A DNA stretch of 26,604 nucleotides from Cycloclasticus sp. (lineage in GTDB: Bacteria > Pseudomonadota > Gammaproteobacteria > Methylococcales > Cycloclasticaceae). Shown piece after piece: positions 1 through 7,421 of this stretch. The translations under genes were made by a program, and so were the position numbers. The DNA lies in assembly GCA_018066825.1 (NCBI GenBank), contig JAGPVU010000025.1:1-26604 (forward strand), in the 5' to 3' direction. The notes under the pieces were generated by a model. It was not told the origin of the DNA. It saw only the letters and a program-made list of their open reading frames with translations, and did not search any database. Every line of letters starts with the position of its first letter. The first letter of the stretch is position 1.

Positions 1-1
1 A

Positions 2-565
2 ATCACACGTAACACAAAAGAAAAACTATCGACCATCACGGTTGCATTGCATTGGATAGTCGGCCTCAGCATTATTTCATTAATTGCTGTGGGTGTGTAT
101 ATGACAGACTATGAGGTGTATGCCTTATATCCGATCCATAAATCTGTCGGCATGTTGCTGTTTTTGGTTATTGTGTTACGTGTGATTTGGCGTCTTAAGC
201 AAGGCTGGCCAGCGCCCGCCAGCACATATAAAGCCTGGGAGCAGCGCTTGTCACGTATCGTTCATTGGGTGTTGATAATTGCGACGGTTACATTGCCTAT
301 ATCAGGTATGTTGATGTCGGGGCTTGGTGGTTACGGCCTAGCTATCTTTGGTTGGGAATTATTGGCGGCGACACCCAACCCAGATGAAATGGGCAAAATG
401 ATTCCTATTAACGGCCCAGTAGCAGGAGTCGCGCATGAAGTACACGAGATAGCGGGCAAAGTTATTTTTGCGGCAATCATATTACACCTATGTGGCGCCT
501 TAAAGCATCACTTTGTCGATAAGGACGGAACCCTTAAAAGAATGTTGGGTAAACGAATTAATTAA
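2..565 (+). CDS. Cytochrome b561 family protein (5' end outside window)
   Basis: This is a di-heme integral membrane cytochrome b561 of the bacterial YceJ/CybB type, which passes electrons between quinone and partner proteins in the inner membrane. The frame is open from base 2, and the residues before the first possible internal start (TTG at 47) read TITVALHWIVG. That is the family's conserved N-terminal heme-ligand region, so the true start lies upstream of the window. Further conserved histidines are seen in PIHKSVG, RIVHWVL, AHEVHEIAGK and ILHLCGALKHHF, spread over four hydrophobic helices, and the C-terminal KHHFVDKDGTLKRML is typical. The gene converges on the minus-strand gene at 629 across a perfect hairpin. 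The family call is secure; the electron partner is unknown. Confidence 0.9.
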   Translation: MTRNTKEKLSTITVALHWIVGLSIISLIAVGVYMTDYEVYALYPIHKSVGMLLFLVIVLRVIWRLKQGWPAPASTYKAWEQRLSRIVHWVLIIATVTLPISGMLMSGLGGYGLAIFGWELLAATPNPDEMGKMIPINGPVAGVAHEVHEIAGKVIFAAIILHLCGALKHHFVDKDGTLKRMLGKRIN

Positions 566-579
566 GGCGATATGCTTAG

Positions 580-612
580 ATATACTTGGCACTCTACGAG
601 TGCCAAGTATAT
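580..612. terminator. Perfect 14-bp hairpin between convergent genes
   Basis: Bases 580-593 pair with 599-612 without a mismatch around a 5-base loop (core ACTTGGCACT / AGTGCCAAGT). It sits 15 bases after the cytochrome b561 stop and 17 bases beyond the stop of the convergent minus-strand gene, so it probably acts as a transcript end for both. Neither side is followed by a T tract, so it does not look like a standard intrinsic terminator. It may instead stabilise 3' ends or work with Rho. Confidence 0.55.
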
Positions 613-628
613 GCAGGTCACAGCGACA

Positions 629-1477
629 TTATTTAAAGCTAACCGAAACGGTATAGTGCGGCTGTGCCCCAAGGCCTGTATAGACGGCCGTCAAACGGCC
701 TTTTTTTATCGGTATCGGAGTGGTTAAGCTGCCTAGTGACAGCAGCGAGCCCTGTTTAAGCGGGTATCCCATGAGCAAGAGCTTATCTCTAAGCCAGCGG
801 ATAACGTTGACAGGGCTGCCCATTAAATCGCTACAACGGCCTGTTGTTAGGTGGCTGCGATCGTCGTAGACGATACCAACCTCACATCGACTTAAGTCAC
901 GAATGTCTTCGATAGCAATCGCTTCACCCATCACGCCATAACGCGCGCCGGTATTTATGGCGGTGAGCATATCCGCGGTTAACGGTTTGTCTGTTGAGTA
1001 CAGGCGGTCTGGGATCTCGATAAAGGGAATTACAGCGTCTATGGCAGCCAATAGCTCACGGTCAGTTTTTGCCTCATTAATCGAGGCATCTTTAACGCGT
1101 ACGAGTAAGTCGGCTTCAGCAAAGGGATGTACGGCAGATGAAATGCGAATATCAGCCGGACTATCCATTAGCATTTTACTTAAAAAGATGCCTAATAGCG
1201 GTTCGCTTACCCCCATTTTTTGTTGCACTGCTGGGTTTGTTATAGCTGCTTTGTAGCCTGCGACTCCGCCCCAGTTTTCTGATAAGGCATAGACTACGCG
1301 TTTTTGGATTTGCACGGCCGAGTCGGGTGTTAGGCCGGGTATGGCACTGGCTTCTGTTTTATCGATGTAGTGGTGATGAATATCTAAGGCAGTGCGCGGA
1401 ACAAAGGTTTGCTGGCGAGAGAAAAACACCGCGACAGCGGCCACTAAAAAAATGATGAGGGTAAATTTAAATCTCAT
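629..1477 (-). CDS. Membrane-anchored hydratase/fumarylacetoacetase-like protein
   Basis: The product (282 aa) resembles the 2-keto-4-pentenoate hydratase (MhpD) branch of the fumarylacetoacetate hydrolase superfamily. Supporting motifs are GYKAAITNPAVQQKMGV (residues 74-90), HPFAEADLLVRV (117-128), PFIEIPDRLY (151-160) and a glycine-rich C-terminal end with SLGSLTTPIPIKKG (247-260). The usual metal-binding E-x-E appears as E121-x-D123, and E154 matches the third acidic ligand. Unlike the cytosolic enzymes of catechol meta-cleavage, it begins with a hydrophobic segment (residues 5-19), a signal anchor or uncleaved signal peptide. Its ATG overlaps the apeB stop in ATGA, so translation is probably coupled; no strong ribosome binding site is visible. 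The substrate is unknown and no aromatic-degradation genes lie nearby. Confidence 0.75.
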   Translation of the reverse strand: MRFKFTLIIFLVAAVAVFFSRQQTFVPRTALDIHHHYIDKTEASAIPGLTPDSAVQIQKRVVYALSENWGGVAGYKAAITNPAVQQKMGVSEPLLGIFLSKMLMDSPADIRISSAVHPFAEADLLVRVKDASINEAKTDRELLAAIDAVIPFIEIPDRLYSTDKPLTADMLTAINTGARYGVMGEAIAIEDIRDLSRCEVGIVYDDRSHLTTGRCSDLMGSPVNVIRWLRDKLLLMGYPLKQGSLLSLGSLTTPIPIKKGRLTAVYTGLGAQPHYTVSVSFK

Positions 1478-2784
1478 GTGTTTGCTGTATTAAAAAAGTG
1501 TAAGAAGGTGCGCGTGATGTAATCGTGATCCAGTACCCCAGCGCTTTCGCGAATGCTATGCATGGCCCACATGGGGCAACCCACATCGACTGTACTGATG
1601 CCCAAATTGGACGAGCTTATTGGGCCAATGGTGGTGCCACAACCGAGGTCGGTGCGGTGCGAGTACTGTTGGTAAGGCACACCGGCTTGCTCGCACAGCT
1701 GAATAAAACGGGCCTGTGATGCGCTGTTTGAGGCATAACGTATATTGGCGTTCACTTTAATAACGGGACCTTGGTTAACGATAATTTTGTGGTTAGGCTC
1801 GTAGGCATTAGGAAAGTTAGGCTGATAAGCGTGGGCCATATCGGCGCTGATCATAAAGCTATTGGCTAGCGCGCGTTTGTAGTCTTCATCAGACAGCGAC
1901 AAGCCATCAGCTATACGTTCTAAAACGTCGGGCAAGAAGCTACCATCCGCGCCTTTATGGCTGTTACTTCCAATTTCTTCGTGGTCAAAAAAAGCACACA
2001 CATTAAAGTGCCCAGCGCTTAAGGCGCTGTCAGATAAAAATGCGCTGAGGGCAGCGTGGCAGGAGGCTAAATTATCGAGTTGGCTGTTGGCGTAAAATTC
2101 ATCATCTGCACCGTACAAACTACCTGCTTGGGTATCACAGACGTGTAATTCCCAAGCGGCGATGGCATCGGGACTAACGTCAAGCTCGTTAGCGAGTAGA
2201 TCAACCAGCTTATTTTGCTCGTCTATGGGCGCGTTATTGATGGCTAACAATAACGGTAACTCAGTTTGTTTGTGTAGCTTTAAGCCATCAATATTCACGG
2301 TTGAATTCATGTGAATAGCCAGGTTTGGCAATCGTAATAACGGCTTTTTAAAGTGGATTAGCTTGGCATCTAAGGCCTTCTCACGACGTAAGTGAACACG
2401 ACCAGCTAGGCTTAAATCGCGGTCGGTTAAGGTGGCTAAAATGGGTGAGCCATACACCTCAACCGCTACGCGATGAAACGATTCTTCTTGTATGTCCGGC
2501 TTAGGTTTAATCCGTAGACCGGGCGAGTCGGTGTGAGCACCAATTAATTTAAAGCCCTCACTGGCAAGGTCCTCGGCACCCACGGTAAAGGCAATAAGGG
2601 ACGAGCCATCGCGGATAACGTAATAACGCCCATTGGGTTTAATGTCCCAAACTTGGCCTTCATGCAACTCGCTAAAGCCCTGCACGTTGAGCTTTTTTTG
2701 ACTGCTTTGTACCGCGTGCCATGGGCTTGGGCTGGCATCGATATAATCGAGTAGTTGCTGTGCATGTTGCTGGGCAGCTGACAT
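1474..2784 (-). CDS. apeB: M18 family aspartyl aminopeptidase
   Basis: This is a cytosolic zinc aminopeptidase of family M18, which removes N-terminal residues (Asp/Glu preferred in characterised members). I chose the ATG at 2784 (436 aa), not the in-frame start 78 bases upstream, because AAGGA lies just before it and the family starts with the helix AAQQHAQQLLDYID. All the metal and catalytic motifs are visible: HTDSPG (H84, D86), QLDNLAS (D237), HEEIGS (E269, E270), SADMAH (D315) and the final CPMWAMHSIRE (H409). DLGCGTTIGPI (379-389) is also family-typical. The start is two bases after the msrB stop and the end overlaps the hydratase-like gene by four bases, so these three genes are very likely one transcript. 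Confidence 0.95.
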   Translation of the reverse strand: MSAAQQHAQQLLDYIDASPSPWHAVQSSQKKLNVQGFSELHEGQVWDIKPNGRYYVIRDGSSLIAFTVGAEDLASEGFKLIGAHTDSPGLRIKPKPDIQEESFHRVAVEVYGSPILATLTDRDLSLAGRVHLRREKALDAKLIHFKKPLLRLPNLAIHMNSTVNIDGLKLHKQTELPLLLAINNAPIDEQNKLVDLLANELDVSPDAIAAWELHVCDTQAGSLYGADDEFYANSQLDNLASCHAALSAFLSDSALSAGHFNVCAFFDHEEIGSNSHKGADGSFLPDVLERIADGLSLSDEDYKRALANSFMISADMAHAYQPNFPNAYEPNHKIIVNQGPVIKVNANIRYASNSASQARFIQLCEQAGVPYQQYSHRTDLGCGTTIGPISSSNLGISTVDVGCPMWAMHSIRESAGVLDHDYITRTFLHFFNTANT

Positions 2785-2785
2785 A

Positions 2786-3175
2786 TTATTCCTTAGGCTC
2801 AAGGTTGAGAGAAGCCGAGTTGATGCAGTAACGTAGGCCGGTGGGTTGTGGGCCGTCTTCAAATACGTGCCCTAGGTGACAATCGCAATGAGCGCACTGT
2901 ACCTCAATGCGTACCATACCGTGACTATGGTCCTTGATCTCAATAATGTTATTACTTTCGATAGGTCGCCAAAAACTGGGCCAGCCGCTACCAGAATCAT
3001 ATTTAGTGTCCGATTCAAATAACGGTGTATCACAGCATTTGCAGCGGTAGATGCCCTGGGTTTTGCAGTCGGCGTAAAGGCCAGAAAAAGCGGCTTCGGT
3101 GCCTTTTTCTCGACACACTTGAAACTCTTCTGGGCTTAGCTTGAGCCGCCAGTCTTGGTCTTTTATTTGAGTCAT
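2786..3175 (-). CDS. msrB: Peptide-methionine (R)-S-oxide reductase
   Basis: MsrB reduces the R epimer of methionine sulfoxide in proteins and so repairs oxidative damage, using thioredoxin as reductant. At 129 aa it has the single-domain length of the family. The structural zinc site is intact as CKCC (C45, C48) and CAHC (C94, C97). The catalytic cysteine is C117 in RYCINSASL, and SGSGWPSFW (61-69) is the substrate-site signature. AGGTAAC precedes the ATG. It lies 79 bases after pldA and directly before apeB on the same strand, so it may be cotranscribed with either. Confidence 0.97.
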   Translation of the reverse strand: MTQIKDQDWRLKLSPEEFQVCREKGTEAAFSGLYADCKTQGIYRCKCCDTPLFESDTKYDSGSGWPSFWRPIESNNIIEIKDHSHGMVRIEVQCAHCDCHLGHVFEDGPQPTGLRYCINSASLNLEPKE

Positions 3176-3254
3176 GATGTTACCTAATTTAAGTTTAAAA
3201 ATTATACCCGAGAAGTGCTTTTGATGACCATGTGTTAGCTAGCTGCAGATTGTT

Positions 3255-4247
3255 TTATAACCAGTCACTGAGCTGGATGCCAAAACCTAGGCTATTCGTG
3301 TGATTGTCATAATCCAATAGACTTTCGCCATAGCCATTAAACCACTGCACATAACCGCGTACTTTTTTATGGATGGGGAAGCTCCATCCCAGTTCAATCG
3401 CACCACGGTTACTACCGGTTTTAAGGTTGTTTCTTAGCATTACGTCAAAGGTGTGCGTCTGTTTTTTGTAGATGCCGCGTAGTTCAAAGTGGCCCATATA
3501 ATGGTCGATATCTGGGTTATCATCGCTGTGGGAACTTTCGGGTATTCTAAACCAGGGTTTAAAAGACAGATAGACGTCCTCTTTTTCGAACAAAAACTCA
3601 GTATACAATCGGTTCCAGCTCCTGGACAACGAGCCTGATTGGCCATTGGATTGATGGCTAAAGCCGGTATGGATCGCTGAATTATGCAGGCCGACAAAGT
3701 CGTAATTGGTAGCAAACGCTAACCAAGATTCAGCCTCGTGATTGGTGTCACGAAACGGTGATGAGTTAGTTTTATTAAATTGCTGCCAAAAAGAGCGGTT
3801 AGTGTAGGCGGCGTATAAGTCGCCTTGGCCATTAAAGATGCCTTGAGCTATAGGCAGTTTCATGCTGATTTGAAACTTGGTTTCTAGGTGCTGTAGATCA
3901 CTGTTTTTAGTCGGGAAAGCTTGTTCAAAAACCTGTTGGTTCGGCTCATTGGTATTGTAACTCAGCATAATATAATTGGGTTTATGTGGTAACAGGGAAA
4001 AGCTGTTCCACGACACCTGTTTTTCATATAGCTGGCGTTGTTTTAAAGCCGATACGTGACTTTTGGGTTCGAACGGCTGAGCCTGCTGACCCACCGTTGC
4101 GAACGAGCAAAGTTGTCGTAAGTCTCCAACGGTCAAGGAATCATCAGCAGTACTCAATGCTTGAATTAAACAGGCGTCAGGTGTTAGCACTTGTTCTGCC
4201 AAGGCTGGCAAAGAAACAAATAGCGAGATGAAAAGTAGTTTTTTCAT
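3255..4247 (-). CDS. pldA: Outer membrane phospholipase A1
   Basis: OMPLA is an outer-membrane beta-barrel that hydrolyses phospholipids misplaced in the outer leaflet, as a calcium-dependent dimer. The start at 4247 gives MKKLLFISLFVSLPALA, a clean signal peptide. A longer frame starting 48 bases upstream runs through a terminator hairpin and is unlikely. The mature protein (330 aa precursor) carries the catalytic triad: H198 and S200 in GFSHQSNG, and N212 in SRSWNRLY. KFQISMKLP and the final strand GFGIQLSDWL fit the barrel. The roughly 60-residue stretch after the signal peptide, with two cysteines (C26, C47), is an N-terminal extension of unknown role. Confidence 0.93.
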   Translation of the reverse strand: MKKLLFISLFVSLPALAEQVLTPDACLIQALSTADDSLTVGDLRQLCSFATVGQQAQPFEPKSHVSALKQRQLYEKQVSWNSFSLLPHKPNYIMLSYNTNEPNQQVFEQAFPTKNSDLQHLETKFQISMKLPIAQGIFNGQGDLYAAYTNRSFWQQFNKTNSSPFRDTNHEAESWLAFATNYDFVGLHNSAIHTGFSHQSNGQSGSLSRSWNRLYTEFLFEKEDVYLSFKPWFRIPESSHSDDNPDIDHYMGHFELRGIYKKQTHTFDVMLRNNLKTGSNRGAIELGWSFPIHKKVRGYVQWFNGYGESLLDYDNHTNSLGFGIQLSDWL

Positions 4248-4270
4248 GAGTATGTCACCACGGAGGATAG

Positions 4271-4300
4271 AAAAAATGGCTGATTTTACAGCCATTTTTT
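4271..4300 (-). terminator. Intrinsic terminator after the MBL-fold gene
   Basis: A 12-bp perfect stem (AAAAAATGGCTG / CAGCCATTTTTT) encloses a 6-base loop. On the minus strand it lies 23 bases past the stop of the metallo-hydrolase gene and ends in a T6 run, the form of a rho-independent terminator. It separates that operon from pldA and argues against the longer pldA start, whose codons would cross it. Confidence 0.85.
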
Positions 4301-4322
4301 GAGCGATGGGAAGGCTGCGATA

Positions 4323-5237
4323 CTATTTTTTTGGCAGGCTTTGATAAATCAACTTAATCCAGTGTTCTTGGTTAATAAAACCGCCGCCCCACGCGGTCCA
4401 ATCACTGGGTAAACCACCGAGCTGTATGTCTTCTAGGGATTCGCCTTCATCCGCGGCTTCTTGTACATGGGCGGTGGTGCTTTTTAGCATTTCATAATAG
4501 GTTTTTAAACCCTGCATATCGGACAGACCGCCGTGGCCAGGAATCACCAAGGCATCGTCAGGCAGGCTCGCGATAATGTTTTTAATGTTTTCGGTTAGCT
4601 TAAATGCGTTGCCACCGGTATCCAAATCAACAAAGGGGAACACGCCATTGAAGAAATGGTCACCTAAGTGAGCGACATTGCTCTTGGGAAAGTACACCAC
4701 GCTATCACTGTCGGTATGGCCGTGGGGGTAATGGATAAAGCGAATGTCTTCGTCATTAAAATGAATATTAATCGCTTGATCAAAGGTAATCAGCGGCCAG
4801 GCTTGTTTTGCTTGAGCAGGCGACTTGCCAAAAAAGTTTTGCTGATCAGCCATCAAGCGTTTGCGTACATTGCCGTGGGAAATGATGGTGGCTTGTTTTG
4901 AAAAATGGGCGTTATTACCGGTGTGATCGCCATGCCAATGGGTATTTAGTATAAAGCGCAGTTTACCTGCGTTAATGGCAGAAAGTGCGGTGCTTATTTT
5001 GTCTGACATGGGCCCGAGCTGGTCGTCAATTAATAACAGGCCATCATTACCTGCGGAAACACCGATGTTACCACCGGCAAAGCCGCCCACACCTTCGAGC
5101 ATATAAATATTACCACGGACATGGGTTGTTTTTAGCGTAATCTCAGGTGCTGCTTGTTCTGAGTGTGGATCAGAAATAGCCGGTGAAATAAAGAACGCGC
5201 ACAGTAATAACAGTAAAAATTTCGTGTATAAGTTCAT
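4323..5237 (-). CDS. Secreted metallo-beta-lactamase-fold hydrolase
   Basis: This is a metallo-beta-lactamase superfamily hydrolase of 304 aa. An N-terminal signal peptide (hydrophobic residues 7-21, probable cut near ISDP) sends it to the periplasm. The binuclear zinc site is complete: HWHGDH (H100, H102, D104, H105), H174 in PHGHTDSD, D193 in LGDHFF and H235 in PGHGG. The overall layout resembles the broad group of quinoprotein-associated or cyclase-like MBL proteins found in marine proteobacteria, not a defined beta-lactamase subclass; hydrolysis of beta-lactams cannot be inferred. AAGGAGA precedes the ATG. It is the last gene of a minus-strand run with the lipoprotein 36 bases upstream and DUF4202 before that, and ends at a strong terminator. 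The substrate is unknown. Confidence 0.88.
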   Translation of the reverse strand: MNLYTKFLLLLLCAFFISPAISDPHSEQAAPEITLKTTHVRGNIYMLEGVGGFAGGNIGVSAGNDGLLLIDDQLGPMSDKISTALSAINAGKLRFILNTHWHGDHTGNNAHFSKQATIISHGNVRKRLMADQQNFFGKSPAQAKQAWPLITFDQAINIHFNDEDIRFIHYPHGHTDSDSVVYFPKSNVAHLGDHFFNGVFPFVDLDTGGNAFKLTENIKNIIASLPDDALVIPGHGGLSDMQGLKTYYEMLKSTTAHVQEAADEGESLEDIQLGGLPSDWTAWGGGFINQEHWIKLIYQSLPKK

Positions 5238-5273
5238 AACGTCTCCTTAATTAAACGCATTTTATCGATTGGC

Positions 5274-5882
5274 TCACTCTATTTCAGGAGGAGACCACCC
5301 AGAATACCACAGCTTAATGGGTATTATCTCTGGCGGCAGGCCGTTTTTATGAAACCACGAGTCTACCGCGAACCCTTGTTTGTTTTTTATCTCTTGTATC
5401 GCGGCGGATGTATGCGGCCAGCCGTTTAAAAAGAAACCCCGGTTGATTCTGTGTACGGTTCGATGCAATCGTATGAGTCCACGTTGACGAAACATCTTCA
5501 AATAGGTAGTGCTATTTTTGGCTTCATCCACACAATCCATTTGCTGGCGCTTGCTGATAAAGAATGCCTTAAAGGTGCCGGGCAAGTCATTTTGTGTGTT
5601 GGTCATTGGACCTACTAAACGCTCCATTTCGGCAATCGCTAAGGCTATTTTCTGCCGTTCCTGAATGGCGTTAGCGGCAGGCGGTGAAAATAGCGCATCA
5701 ATACGAGACCACTGATCAGTGCTGAGCGAGATCCGTTGAGTTTTTTTGCAGCCATAGCCATAACACACAGGAAACGCATCAATCGAATTAATAGTGACTG
5801 TTTTGTTAAGGTTTGCACAGCCGCTGAGGAACATTAAAGGGGCAAAGATGATAGCTAGATGGGCAGGGAGAAGTCTACGCAT
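5274..5882 (-). CDS. Lipoprotein with possible transglutaminase-like Cys-His-Asp site
   Basis: This is a 202-aa lipoprotein: residues 1-22 form a lipoprotein signal with lipobox LSGC (C22 lipidated), so it is membrane-anchored outside the cytoplasm. I do not recognise a named family with certainty. The C-terminal half has spaced motifs DCVDEAKN (C117), WPHTSAAI (H157) and FAVDSWFHKNG (D174). Their order and context resemble the Cys-His-Asp triad of transglutaminase-like or bacterial cysteine-peptidase folds; this is inference from pattern only. It starts 14 bases after the DUF4202 stop and precedes the MBL hydrolase, so it is probably the middle gene of a three-gene operon. No strong ribosome binding site is visible at the ATG, which suggests coupling to the gene before it. 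Confidence 0.75.
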   Translation of the reverse strand: MRRLLPAHLAIIFAPLMFLSGCANLNKTVTINSIDAFPVCYGYGCKKTQRISLSTDQWSRIDALFSPPAANAIQERQKIALAIAEMERLVGPMTNTQNDLPGTFKAFFISKRQQMDCVDEAKNSTTYLKMFRQRGLIRLHRTVHRINRGFFLNGWPHTSAAIQEIKNKQGFAVDSWFHKNGLPPEIIPIKLWYSGWSPPEIE

Positions 5883-5896
5883 ACGGCAGTCGAGTG

Positions 5897-6454
5897 TTAC
5901 CCCAGCGCTTTGCTGACTAGGGTCTGTAAATGTTCAGGTAAAGTTAAATTAAGAGCGGCTTGATGGCCTTCGTTAGACATTTTCCCCCAGGTTTTTTTAA
6001 CAATATCGATGACTTTCTCATCGTCGTGTTTTGCTGCAAAGGCGTCGAAATAGTGATTTAAAAAAACTAAGCACGATACATCTTCTAAGGTCTGGGATTC
6101 TTGATCGGTTTTTAATTTTTTCTTTTGAATAATATGTTTGGCGCGATCAATGTCTTGTTCCGCATAACCGGCTTCACTCATCGCATCGGCTAATATTTCA
6201 GCATGTAGTTTGGCCAAATCGCTACGCCAGTTTAGATAGCCTTTTAAGCCAGCAGGATAGTCTTTACGAGCGAGCTTCCAGCGGCACACATGTTGTGCGT
6301 AGCAGGCCAGGGTTAGTGGCTCAGAAGCCTCGCTATCAAAAGTTTGTAGGGTTTGCAGCATCCGTTGCGAATATAAGGCCTCTGCACCATTATTAGGATC
6401 GCCTGCATTAGCCGCATCAACCAACTGTAGGCTTGTTTCTAGTTTTTTGGTCAT
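5897..6454 (-). CDS. DUF4202 domain protein
   Basis: The 185-aa product matches the DUF4202 family by eye: a helical protein with ACYAQHVCRWKLARKDYP (about residues 50-67), GYLNWRSDLAKLHAE, and LEDVSCLVFLNHYFD followed by WGKMSNEGHQAAL. The family is sometimes annotated as glutamyl-tRNA synthetase-like with little support. The spaced H and D residues (QHVCRW, EDVSCLVFL) faintly recall HD-type hydrolases, but the catalytic role is unproven. There is no signal peptide, so it is cytosolic. It is the first gene of the minus-strand run with the lipoprotein and MBL hydrolase, and diverges from the membrane methyltransferase at 6560 across a 105-base promoter region. Confidence 0.8.
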   Translation of the reverse strand: MTKKLETSLQLVDAANAGDPNNGAEALYSQRMLQTLQTFDSEASEPLTLACYAQHVCRWKLARKDYPAGLKGYLNWRSDLAKLHAEILADAMSEAGYAEQDIDRAKHIIQKKKLKTDQESQTLEDVSCLVFLNHYFDAFAAKHDDEKVIDIVKKTWGKMSNEGHQAALNLTLPEHLQTLVSKALG

Positions 6455-6559
6455 AGTAATCGGGTTATATTATCTTGCATTAGGTCTTTTTATGGGCGTA
6501 TATTCAGAAGGCTGTAGGCATAATAAAACAAAACAGAGTCAAATCACAGGGAGATTGCC

Positions 6560-7282
6560 ATGCGACTATTAACCATGCTGTATGGGGTGCTTAGTTACTT
6601 TATATTTTTTGCGGTGTTCGTCTATTTTATTGGTTTTGTAGGCGATGTGTTTGTGCCTAAATCATTATCATCTGTGGCCGAAATGTCTTTTAGTGACGCG
6701 CTGGCGATCAACGTCGGCCTGATGCTACTGTGGGGCGTGCAACACAGCGTGATGGCGCGCGATTGGTTTAAGGAAATGATCGCTTCAGTGGTGCCGCATC
6801 ACGTTGAACGCAGCACCTATGTTCTAGCGTCAGCGATTGTTCTAGTGGTGTTGATGTTTTACTGGCAACCCATGGATACACTTATTTGGCACGTGGATGA
6901 TATTTTTTGGCGGCAAGTGCTTTGGGTGATCTTTGGACTGGGTTGGGTGTTGGTGCTGGTTGCGACATTTTTAACGGATCATTTTGATTTGTTCGGGTTA
7001 CGCCAAAGCTGGTTGTACTTTGTTAAAAAAACCTACACGCCGGTCGTGTTTACAGAGTATTTGTTTTATCGCTGGATTAGGCACCCAATGATGTTGGGCT
7101 TGTTTTTGGCGTTCTGGTCCACGCCTATTATGACGCTGGGTCATCTGGTTTTTTCAATCGGCATGTCGAGTTACGTGTTGCTGGGTATTCATTATGAAGA
7201 GAAAGGCTTAGCGAAAGAGATCGGCCAGCCCTACCAAGACTACCAGCAACGCACATCAAAAATCATCCCTAAGGTGTATTAA
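6560..7282 (+). CDS. mddA: MddA-like methanethiol S-methyltransferase (NnrU/ICMT fold)
   Basis: This integral membrane protein of 240 aa has about five hydrophobic helices (near residues 5-25, 45-62, 85-102, 118-138 and 175-210). The C-terminal block YRWIRHPMMLGLFLAFWSTP (about 171-190), followed by YVLLGIHYEEKGL, is the SAM-binding signature of the isoprenylcysteine methyltransferase/NnrU group. The wording FWSTP-MTLGHL with an EEK/EER motif matches MddA, which methylates methanethiol to dimethyl sulfide. The family is well supported; the exact substrate is inference. GGGAGA precedes the ATG. It lies directly before the SAH-sensing operon, so its by-product SAH is what the neighbouring riboswitch senses and AhcY removes, but its own terminator and the downstream promoter show separate transcription. 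Confidence 0.8.
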   Translation: MRLLTMLYGVLSYFIFFAVFVYFIGFVGDVFVPKSLSSVAEMSFSDALAINVGLMLLWGVQHSVMARDWFKEMIASVVPHHVERSTYVLASAIVLVVLMFYWQPMDTLIWHVDDIFWRQVLWVIFGLGWVLVLVATFLTDHFDLFGLRQSWLYFVKKTYTPVVFTEYLFYRWIRHPMMLGLFLAFWSTPIMTLGHLVFSIGMSSYVLLGIHYEEKGLAKEIGQPYQDYQQRTSKIIPKVY

Positions 7283-7291
7283 GCGAGCGGC

Positions 7292-7326
7292 ATCAAGGGC
7301 TGCGCCAAGCTAGCCCTTGATTTTTT
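7292..7326 (+). terminator. Intrinsic terminator after mddA
   Basis: A perfect 10-bp stem, ATCAAGGGCT (7292-7301) with AGCCCTTGAT (7312-7321), closes a 10-base loop and runs into T6. It begins 10 bases after the mddA stop. Its 3' arm overlaps the proposed -35 element of the metK promoter. Confidence 0.9.
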
Positions 7327-7344
7327 GGCGGTATGTTCTAAAAT
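7317..7344 (+). promoter_or_regulatory. Probable sigma-70 promoter of the metK operon
   Basis: TTGATT (7317-7322) and TAAAAT (7339-7344) are separated by 16 bases and match the -35 (4/6) and -10 (5/6) consensus. The predicted start, about 7 bases downstream near 7351, coincides with the first base of the riboswitch P1 helix. That agreement is the main support. The -35 box lies in the 3' arm of the mddA terminator. Confidence 0.6.
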
Positions 7345-7351
7345 AGCACCA

Positions 7352-7421
7352 CTTGGGTAAGGAACGCTGCGACAGGTCTCCCCTGCTAGGCTTGCTCAAG
7401 GTTCAATATCCAACGGCGTTC
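7352..7421 (+). ncRNA. S-adenosylhomocysteine (SAH) riboswitch
   Basis: The element matches the SAH riboswitch consensus (conserved GCTGCGAC, AGGCT and AACGGCG blocks). I can pair P1 as CTTGGGTAAG (7352-7361) with CTTGCTCAAG (7391-7400), ten pairs including two G-U; P2 as CAGG (7373-7376) with CCTG (7382-7385); and the pseudoknot helix P4 as GAACGC (7362-7367) with GCGTTC (7416-7421). GCTGCGAC spans 7366-7373, AGG follows P2 at 7388-7390, and AACGG comes just before the 3' strand of P4. Members of this class bind SAH while rejecting SAM and raise expression of SAH-recycling genes. Here it precedes metK, ahcY and metF, which fits. Confidence 0.93.

Noticed and set aside
4248..4295. Longer N-terminus for PldA
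   Set aside because: The extension runs through an intrinsic terminator hairpin and would bury the signal peptide that begins at 4247.
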